Positions 1-6,993 of a stretch of DNA of 6,993 bases are shown piece after piece. The first letter of the stretch is position 1; each line of letters starts with the position of its first letter. Where the stretch lies: NCBI GenBank assembly GCA_046154695.1, contig JBJXFI010000307.1, positions 1 through 6,993 of the forward strand, in the 5' to 3' direction. The stretch comes from DALYLB01 sp046154695. GTDB taxonomy: Bacteria > Acidobacteriota > Blastocatellia > RBC074. The position numbers and the translations under genes are program-made. The notes below the pieces were generated by a model. The model ran no database searches and had not been told where the DNA came from. It saw only the letters and a program-made list of their open reading frames with translations.

Positions 1-1437
<1,437 letters not shown>

Positions 1438-1486
1438 CCGACAGACGGCAACCGGCAACCGACAAACGGCAACCGACTACCGACAA
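1438..1486 (+). repeat. Heptamer tandem repeat in leuA-leuC spacer
   Basis: Directly after the leuA stop the spacer is made of consecutive 7-bp units close to CCGACAA: CCGACAG, ACGGCAA, CCGGCAA, CCGACAA, ACGGCAA, CCGACTA, CCGACAA. The array runs into the leuC ribosome binding site (GAGG at 1489-1492). The period is not a multiple of three and the units are C/A-rich, so the RNA should be largely unstructured. Function is unknown. It could be a slippage-prone spacer that sets the leuA-leuC distance, or a short instance of a dispersed repeat family. Confidence 0.8.
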
Positions 1487-1498
1487 ACGAGGTTTGCA

Positions 1499-2788
1499 AT
1501 GGGAATGACAATCACCGAGAAGATTTTGGCCGTGCACAGCGGCCGTGAGAAAGTATCGCCGGGCGAGATCGTCAATGCGAAGATCGATCTGATCGTCGCG
1601 CACGATGTGACGACGCCGCCGGCGGTCTCCATGCTGCGAAAACTGGGGATCAACAAGGTCTTCGATCCGACGAAGATCCTGGTCACGCCGGACCATTTCG
1701 TGCCGAACAAGGACATCAAGTCGGCGGAGCTCGCCAAGCAGTTGCGGGAGTGGCGGGAGGAGCAGGGGATCACACGCTACTATGAGGTCGGCAATCACGG
1801 CATCTGCCACGCGATCGCGCCCGAGCAGGGGCACGTGCTGCCGGGGCAGACGATCGTCTGCGGCGACTCGCACACGACGACGATGGGGGCGCTCGGAACG
1901 TTCGCCACCGGGATCGGCTCGACCGACCTGGCGGCGGCGCTGGCGACCGGCGAGCTGTGGTTCAAGGTGCCCGAGTCGATGCGCTTCAACCTGAAGGGAG
2001 GGCTGCCCTTCGGCGTCTATTCAAAGGACATCATCCTTTACATCATTTCGAAGATCGGCGTGGACGGCGCCCGCTACCGGGCGATGGAATATTGCGGGGA
2101 CGGGCTCAAGAGCCTGACGATGGAGGCCCGGTTCACGATCACCAATATGGCGATCGAGGCGGGCGGCAAGAGCGGCATCATTCCGGCCGACGAGGTGGCC
2201 GAGGCGTATGTCAAGGCGCGGACCGGCGAGCCGTACACGATCTATAACTCGGACGAGGACGCGGTCTATTCCGACGACTTCACGATCGATCTCGACCAGT
2301 TGGAGCCGATCGTCGCGCTGCCCGATCTTCCGTCGAACGGCCGCTTCATCGGCGAGGTCGAGCGGACGAAGATGGATCAGGTCTATATCGGCTCGTGCAC
2401 CAACGGCCGCATCGAGGACCTGCGGATCGCCGCGCAGATTCTCAAGGGACACAAGGTCGCCGCGGGGACGCGCGCGATCGTCGTTCCCGCGACGACCGAG
2501 GTCTGGAAGATGGCGATGAGGGAGGGGCTGCTGGAGATCTTCGCGGACGCGGGGTGCGTGGTTTCGACCGCGACCTGCGGCGCGTGCCTGGGCGGCTTTA
2601 TGGGCGTGCTCGGCGCCGAGGAAAAATGCCTCTCGACCACCAACCGCAATTTCGTCGGCCGGATGGGCTCGCCGAAATCGAAGGTCTATCTTGCCAGTCC
2701 CGCGACCGCCGCGGCGACCGCGATCACCGGCGTGATCACCGATCCGCGCGAGTTCCTCAAGCCCCAGGCCGCGTCCGTGGCGGGCTGA
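1499..2788 (+). CDS. leuC: 3-isopropylmalate dehydratase, large subunit
   Basis: LeuC with LeuD forms isopropylmalate isomerase, which converts 2- to 3-isopropylmalate through a dehydrated intermediate using a [4Fe-4S] cluster. The protein is 429 aa, the shorter homoaconitase-like class rather than the roughly 466-aa enterobacterial form. The three cluster cysteines are C300 (in GSCTNGR), C360 and C363 (in TCGACLGG), with the 60- and 3-residue spacings of the family. Active-site segments D65-H66, GICHAIAPEQG (101-111) and GDSHTTTMGALG (122-133) are intact. The start at 1499 is preferred because GAGG at 1489-1492 lies 6 nt upstream; an in-frame ATG at 1505 would be 12 nt away. It is followed after 67 bp by leuD. 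A homoaconitase role cannot be excluded from sequence alone, but the leu gene context makes isopropylmalate the likely substrate. Confidence 0.95.
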   Translation: MGMTITEKILAVHSGREKVSPGEIVNAKIDLIVAHDVTTPPAVSMLRKLGINKVFDPTKILVTPDHFVPNKDIKSAELAKQLREWREEQGITRYYEVGNHGICHAIAPEQGHVLPGQTIVCGDSHTTTMGALGTFATGIGSTDLAAALATGELWFKVPESMRFNLKGGLPFGVYSKDIILYIISKIGVDGARYRAMEYCGDGLKSLTMEARFTITNMAIEAGGKSGIIPADEVAEAYVKARTGEPYTIYNSDEDAVYSDDFTIDLDQLEPIVALPDLPSNGRFIGEVERTKMDQVYIGSCTNGRIEDLRIAAQILKGHKVAAGTRAIVVPATTEVWKMAMREGLLEIFADAGCVVSTATCGACLGGFMGVLGAEEKCLSTTNRNFVGRMGSPKSKVYLASPATAAATAITGVITDPREFLKPQAASVAG

Positions 2789-2807
2789 GAGAAGACCGCA
2801 AGGAGCT

Positions 2808-2827
2808 GTCCCGCCGGCAGGCGGAAC
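2808..2827 (+). repeat. Small GC hairpin in leuC-leuD spacer
   Basis: CCGCC (2811-2815) pairs with GGCGG (2820-2824) around a GGCA loop. After a C/A mismatch, GT (2808-2809) pairs with AC (2826-2827). No T-run follows, so it is not an intrinsic terminator. It may be a short REP-like palindrome or an mRNA-processing hairpin between leuC and leuD. Its function is not evident. Confidence 0.5.
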
Positions 2828-2855
2828 GTCGAACATTTCCCATCAGGAGCATGTC

Positions 2856-3371
<516 letters not shown>

Positions 3372-3403
3372 AATAGTGGCGAGGACCCCTGCACAGGCGT
3401 ACA

Positions 3404-3841
3404 ATGAGCGATATGAGCGTGCTCGCAACAAAACCCGGTGAGGAATTGCCGGTGACCTCCAATCCTGATGTGATGGGGGGTGAACCCGTCTTTCAGGGAA
3501 CCCGGATTCCCGCTCGCCTGCTTTTCGACCATCTGGCGGAAGGCGGGACGCTGGATCAGTTTCTAGAGCAATTTCCGGCCATCCACCGGGAACAGGCCAG
3601 ACGGCTTCTCGAGCACTCGGCGAACGCCTTGCCGCGAGCTCAAGCCCAGCCGGCGATGGAACGGTGGGGAAGAATCGAGGAGATGGACCGCGCGTTCGAC
3701 ATCGAGTATTGGCAACGACAGGAGGCCTCCGCCCGTCTGGCCGCCGTCTGGGAGCTGACGGTCACGGCCTATGCGGTAAAAGGCGAGGATGTTCATGCAC
3801 TCCGACTTGCTCGACATCTTGAGAGTATTCAACCTGTATAA
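3404..3841 (+). CDS. DUF433 / nucleotidyltransferase-partner fusion (putative antitoxin)
   Basis: The 145-aa protein appears to have two parts. Residues about 18-75 match the DUF433 (VapB-like) fold, with the hallmark GEPVFQGTRIPARLLFDHL (26-44) followed by an LDQFLEQFP helix; stand-alone DUF433 proteins are usually about 75-80 aa. After an Ala/Pro/Gln-containing linker (75-88), residues about 92-145 (MDRAFDIEYWQRQ, then ARLAAVWELTV and LRLARHLESIQ) resemble, from memory, the small protein commonly encoded immediately upstream of DUF6036-type nucleotidyltransferases. The gene overlaps such a nucleotidyltransferase, so an antitoxin or accessory role is inferred, not shown. The start is 3404 with a weak AGG (3395-3397) 6 nt upstream; M4 at 3413 is an alternative. 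It sits between leuD and leuB and looks less G+C-biased than the leu genes, suggesting acquisition. There is no evident link to leucine synthesis. Confidence 0.75.
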   Translation: MSDMSVLATKPGEELPVTSNPDVMGGEPVFQGTRIPARLLFDHLAEGGTLDQFLEQFPAIHREQARRLLEHSANALPRAQAQPAMERWGRIEEMDRAFDIEYWQRQEASARLAAVWELTVTAYAVKGEDVHALRLARHLESIQPV

Positions 3842-4254
3842 GGTCGAATACCTCATCATCGGCGGGTATGCAGTCGCCTTTCACGCAGAGCCCCGCTTTA
3901 CCAAGGACCTGGATATTCTTGTGAGGGCCAGTCCCGCCAATGCCCGCCGCGTTTTCCAGGCGCTCCGGGCATTCGGGGCGCCGCTCTCCGGGCTGACGGA
4001 AACAGACTTTCAACAAGCAGGCCACTTTTACCAGTTAGGGGCGCCGCCGTTGCGCATCGATATTTTAATGTCGATCGAGGGGACAACCTTCGGCGATGCA
4101 TGGGATCATCGAATCGAATCGATGATCGAAGACGTTAAGGCCCTTTTCATCTCCAGGGAAGATTTAATCTCCGCAAAGAAAGCGACTGGACGCCCTCAGG
4201 ATCTGCTCGACGTCCAATCGCTTATTTCATCTCGACCGGATAAAAACTCCAACG

Positions 4255-4265
<11 letters not shown>
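3795..4265 (+). CDS. Nucleotidyltransferase (MNT/AbiEii-like, putative toxin or RNA modifier)
   Basis: This is a small minimal-nucleotidyltransferase-superfamily protein, 156 aa from the chosen start. Visible catalytic features are the GG motif (G23-G24 in LIIGGYAVAFH), the D-x-D pair in TKDLDIL (D38, D40) and a third acidic residue in RIDILMS (D89). The C-terminal signature DLISAKKATGRPQDLLDVQSL (123-143) is characteristic of the DUF6036/AbiEii-like group. Members are often paired with a small upstream partner, and several related families act as nucleotidyltransferase toxins in defence-type toxin-antitoxin pairs; the activity here is inferred. ATG 3795 is preferred over 3789 because GCGAGG (3783-3788) directly abuts 3789 but lies 6 nt from 3795. 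The gene overlaps the preceding fusion gene by 47 bp and leuB by 11 bp. Confidence 0.85.
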
Positions 4266-5307
<1,042 letters not shown>

Positions 5308-5319
5308 TTCCACCGCGCA

Positions 5320-5387
5320 TTATAAATATAATTTATCATTTTATAAAAACTATAAAGTTGACGTTGCGATCGAGATTGGCCTATATT
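5320..5387 (+). promoter_or_regulatory. Predicted ilvB promoter with AT-rich upstream tract
   Basis: TTGACG at 5358-5363 and TATATT at 5382-5387 are separated by 18 bp and are close to housekeeping-sigma -35 and -10 consensus. The preceding 35-40 bp are almost pure A/T in an otherwise GC-rich window, which resembles an UP element. Transcription would start near 5394, about 40 nt before the leader ORF and about 345 nt before ilvB. No operator was identified with confidence. Confidence 0.7.
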
Positions 5388-5434
5388 GCGCGAGTCTGAG
5401 AAATCAAGGGGATCATTTCCGATTCAAGCATTCT

Positions 5435-5587
5435 ATGTCCAATCATCGCGAACAACCTGTGCACGCCGTTATGCCGCGGTGCACGCCTGCGCGGGCCAGC
5501 CGACTTATCAGCCGGATTGTTGTAGCGATTAACGTAATCGTCCCGGTAGCGATTGGACCGGCACAGCTCGCCGATTGGACGGTCTGA
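5435..5587 (+). CDS. ilvB leader peptide, Ile/Val-rich (putative)
   Basis: This 50-codon ORF ends 150 bp before ilvB and just before a terminator hairpin. Residues 28-40 (IVVAINVIVPVAI) contain nine Ile/Val codons in thirteen, preceded by L24-I25. The Val codons there are GTT, GTA, GTA, GTC, GTA and the Ile codons ATT, ATT, ATC, ATT. In the visible part of ilvB I found no GTA and only one ATT codon, so the control region uses codons rare in this neighbourhood. This is what is known of leader peptides such as E. coli IvbL and IlvL, where stalling at Ile/Val/Leu codons governs attenuation. A start at ATG 5471 would give 38 aa, closer to known leaders; neither start has a good Shine-Dalgarno sequence. 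The alternative, a small membrane protein with a short hydrophobic helix, fits the context less well. Confidence 0.7.
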   Translation: MSNHREQPVHAVMPRCTPARASRLISRIVVAINVIVPVAIGPAQLADWTV

Positions 5588-5629
5588 CGAGAGCAGGCAA
5601 AGTTCCAGAGAGACGGACCCCGGCGAGCT
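5539..5629 (+). promoter_or_regulatory. Predicted protector / antiterminator alternative pairings
   Basis: AGCTCGCCG at 5565-5573, within the end of the leader ORF, is exactly complementary to CGGCGAGCT at 5621-5629, the 5' arm of the terminator, giving a 9-bp antiterminator. GGTC (5581-5584) with GACC (5616-5619) could extend it. In a competing fold, CGTCC (5539-5543) pairs with GGACG (5577-5581), CG (5544-5545) with CG (5572-5573), and GCGA (5549-5552) with TCGC (5568-5571), which sequesters the antiterminator segment. A ribosome stalled on Ile/Val codons would block this protector stem and free the antiterminator. A ribosome reaching the stop at 5585 would cover 5565-5573 and allow termination. 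The pairings are seen in sequence; the mechanism is inferred. Confidence 0.65.
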
Positions 5630-5657
5630 GAAGCGAGTTCGCCGGGGTTTTCGATTT
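5617..5657 (+). terminator. Intrinsic terminator of the ilvB attenuator
   Basis: ACCCCGGCGA (5617-5626) pairs perfectly with TCGCCGGGGT (5639-5648). A further G-T wobble and two pairs extend the stem to 13 bp, closing a 6-nt GAAGCG loop. The U-tract is TTTT (5648-5651) followed by CGATTT. It lies upstream of ilvB and downstream of a promoter in the same direction, so it acts as a leader terminator rather than the end of leuB. Confidence 0.85.
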
Positions 5658-5741
5658 ATGGCCGGCCGATGCCGGCAAGCGCGGAAAACATACAAGCGGA
5701 AAACATACAAGCGGAAAACATACAAGAGGATACATTTATGA
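5658..5741 (+). CDS. Possible 27-aa basic ORF overlapping ilvB start
   Basis: An ATG at 5658, right after the terminator, opens 27 codons (MAGRCRQA, then RKTYK three times, then RIHL). They end in a TGA (5739-5741) that overlaps the ilvB ATG (5738-5740) as ATGA, a typical coupling arrangement. The three RKTYK units come from a 15-bp repeat, so copy-number changes keep the frame. The only Shine-Dalgarno-like element is GGGG at 5644-5647, inside the terminator stem. The ORF is very short and not recognisable, and ilvB has its own good ribosome binding site, so it may be fortuitous. Confidence 0.25.
   Translation: MAGRCRQARKTYKRKTYKRKTYKRIHL
5661..5676 (+). other. GCCGGC hairpin downstream of the terminator
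   Basis: GCCGGC (5661-5666) and GCCGGC (5671-5676) form a 6-bp GC stem around a CGAT loop, 10 nt after the terminator T-run begins to decay. No T-run follows it. It could protect the 5' end of readthrough mRNA or be chance in GC-rich DNA. Confidence 0.45.
5681..5725 (+). repeat. Three perfect 15-bp tandem repeats before ilvB
   Basis: GCGGAAAACATACAA occurs three times without mismatch (5681-5695, 5696-5710, 5711-5725). The next 15 bp begin GAGGATACAT, contain the real ilvB ribosome binding site in register with the GCGGA of each unit, and end at the ATG, so the site looks like a diverged fourth copy. The units are A-rich and offer repeated GGA motifs. Possible roles are a ribosome standby site, a binding array for an RNA-binding regulator, or simple slippage. 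Confidence 0.9.
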
Positions 5742-6993
5742 AAATGCGTGGCGCACGAATCTTGATCGAAGCACTACGTTGCGAGAACGTGAAGCATGTC
5801 TTCGGATATCCGGGCGGCGCGGTGCTGCATGTGTACGACGAGATCGCGAAGTCGGCGGAGGACCTGGGGGTGACCCACTACCTGGTTCGCCACGAGCAGG
5901 GGGCGCTCTTCGCGGCGGCGGGGTATGCGCAGGCGACGGGAAAGACGGGAGTGGCGCTGGTGACTTCGGGGCCGGGAGGAACGAACGCGGTCACGGGGAT
6001 CGCGAACGCGTTTATGGATTCGATCCCGCTGGTCGTCTTCACGGGGCAGGTGCCGACGCATCTGATCGGCAACGATGCGTTCCAGGAGGCCGATTTGACG
6101 GGGATCACGCGGTCGTGCACGAAGCACAACTATCTGGTGAAGAGGGCGGAGGATCTGGCGCCGACGATCAAGGAGGCGTTTTATGTGGCGAACTCGGGCC
6201 GTCCGGGCCCGGTTCTGGTGGACATGCCGAAGGATATGACGGCGCAGGAGGTCGAGTTCAGCTATCCGGAGACGATCGACATCCGCAGTTACAAGCCGCA
6301 GACGCAGGGGGAGCCGCGCGCGGTGAGGCGGGCCGTGGAGGCGATGATCCAGGCCGAGCGTCCGGTGCTGTATGTCGGCGGCGGCGCGGTGGCGGCGGAG
6401 GCCTATGAAGAGGTGCGGCAGCTCGCCGAGAAGCTCAATATGCCGACGACGTGCACGCTGATGGGATTGGGGGCATTCCCGGATTCGCATCCGCTGAGCC
6501 TGGGCATGCTGGGAATGCACGGCGGATACTGGACGAACATGGCGGTCAACAATTGCGACCTGCTGATCTCGATCGGGGCGCGTTTCGACGACCGTGTGAC
6601 GGGCAAGCTCGACGAGTTCGCCAAGGGGGCGAAGTTCATCCACGTCGATATCGACGCCTCGTGCATCGGCAAGAACATTGCCTGCGACTATCCGGTCATC
6701 GGAGACGCGAAGGTGGTCGCGCGGCAGATGCTCGCGGAGCTCGGCGAACAATTGTCGACCGGCGTCAGGATCACGCCCCGCGACGCCTGGCACAAGCAGA
6801 TCGCCGAGTGGCGGCGGCAGCACCCTTTCTGGTGGAAGGAGGAGGGCGACGTGATCAAGCCGCAGTATGTCATCCATGAGCTCAAACGAATCACGAATGG
6901 GCAGGCGATCGTCTCGGCGGACGTCGGCCAGCATCAGATGTGGACGGCGCAGCTTTATGGGTTCGACTCGCCGCGCAACTGGCTCAATTCGGG
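5738..6993 (+). CDS. ilvB: Acetolactate synthase large (catalytic) subunit, 3' partial
   Basis: IlvB is the ThDP- and FAD-dependent enzyme that joins two pyruvates to acetolactate, or pyruvate and 2-ketobutyrate to acetohydroxybutyrate, the first common step of Val/Ile synthesis. The 418 complete codons cover the N-terminal ThDP pyrimidine domain with VFGYPGGAVLHVYD (21-34), catalytic E53 in VRHEQGA, the SGPGGTNAVTGIANAFMDSIP segment (77-97) and DAFQEAD (113-119). The central FAD-type domain includes GARFDDRVTGK (280-290). The C-terminal domain begins with DVGQHQMW (395-402). The ThDP/Mg-binding GDG region lies past the window edge. IDASCIGKN (305-313) departs slightly from the common IDP-type wording. 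The start is fixed by AGAGGA at 5725-5730, 7 nt upstream; ATG 5744 is a less likely alternative. A regulatory subunit gene (ilvN) may follow outside the window. Confidence 0.95.
   Translation, partial: MKMRGARILIEALRCENVKHVFGYPGGAVLHVYDEIAKSAEDLGVTHYLVRHEQGALFAAAGYAQATGKTGVALVTSGPGGTNAVTGIANAFMDSIPLVVFTGQVPTHLIGNDAFQEADLTGITRSCTKHNYLVKRAEDLAPTIKEAFYVANSGRPGPVLVDMPKDMTAQEVEFSYPETIDIRSYKPQTQGEPRAVRRAVEAMIQAERPVLYVGGGAVAAEAYEEVRQLAEKLNMPTTCTLMGLGAFPDSHPLSLGMLGMHGGYWTNMAVNNCDLLISIGARFDDRVTGKLDEFAKGAKFIHVDIDASCIGKNIACDYPVIGDAKVVARQMLAELGEQLSTGVRITPRDAWHKQIAEWRRQHPFWWKEEGDVIKPQYVIHELKRITNGQAIVSADVGQHQMWTAQLYGFDSPRNWLNS

Larger units (their letters stand above)
5308..5737 (+). other. leuB-ilvB regulatory gap
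   Basis: This 430-bp stretch has no conventional gene. In order it holds an AT-rich tract (about 5319-5357) with an ATAAAT/ATTTAT inverted repeat, a sigma70-type promoter, an Ile/Val-rich leader ORF, alternative RNA pairings, an intrinsic terminator, a GCCGGC hairpin, three 15-bp repeats and the ilvB ribosome binding site AGAGGA (5725-5730). The parts are listed separately. Confidence 0.85.

Noticed and set aside
2021..2836. Long minus-strand ORF opposite leuC
   Set aside because: It is opposite a clearly real gene, its residues are Arg/Asp/Gly-rich as expected from a GC-rich antisense frame, and it has no recognisable domain.
5504..5557. Transmembrane small protein instead of a leader peptide
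   Set aside because: The hydrophobic run is short and interrupted by Arg, Asn and Pro, and the ORF sits between a promoter and an attenuator terminator of ilvB; not fully excluded.
5394..5657. T-box riboswitch as the ilvB leader
   Set aside because: No GGTGG-type T-box sequence complementary to a tRNA acceptor end was seen, whereas an Ile/Val-rich leader ORF overlaps the alternative stems.
5681..5725. CRISPR-like array
   Set aside because: The 15-bp units are directly adjacent with no spacers.
5774..6934. Long minus-strand ORF opposite ilvB
   Set aside because: Very Arg-rich composition and complete overlap with ilvB indicate a shadow frame.

Overview
The window is a branched-chain amino acid biosynthesis locus of a high-GC bacterium. 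All genes read on the plus strand: leuA (5' end cut by the window) - leuC - leuD - a two-gene module unrelated to leucine synthesis - leuB - a 430-bp regulatory gap - ilvB (3' end cut). The short-form LeuC (429 aa) and LeuD (171 aa), the heptamer repeats between genes and the nucleotidyltransferase module suggest an uncultured environmental bacterium, perhaps planctomycete-like. That taxonomic guess is weak and rests on general familiarity only.

Positions 1-3371 encode isopropylmalate synthase and both subunits of isopropylmalate isomerase. The leuA-leuC spacer carries a tandem array of about seven 7-bp units, and the leuC-leuD spacer carries a small GC hairpin. Positions 3404-4265 hold two overlapping genes. 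The first is a fusion of a DUF433 (VapB-like antitoxin) domain with a domain resembling the small partner protein usually encoded just upstream of this class of nucleotidyltransferase. The second is that nucleotidyltransferase. leuB (4255-5307) starts inside the last codons of the nucleotidyltransferase gene and has no clear ribosome binding site of its own, so the module appears wired into the leu operon.

The most interesting part is the leuB-ilvB gap (5308-5737). It holds an AT-rich tract, a good housekeeping-type promoter (TTGACG-N18-TATATT), a short ORF whose middle is packed with Ile and Val codons, an intrinsic terminator with a 13-pair stem, and an upstream 9-nt segment exactly complementary to the terminator's 5' arm. 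This is the layout of a ribosome-mediated transcription attenuator. It would let ilvB (acetolactate synthase, the first common step of Ile/Val synthesis, whose product also feeds leucine synthesis) respond to Ile-tRNA and Val-tRNA charging. Between terminator and ilvB lie a second hairpin and three perfect 15-bp repeats. These repeats form part of a 27-codon ORF that overlaps the ilvB start by ATGA.

Together, IlvB makes acetolactate toward ketoisovalerate (later steps outside the window). LeuA condenses ketoisovalerate with acetyl-CoA, LeuCD isomerises the product, and LeuB oxidises it to the leucine precursor.
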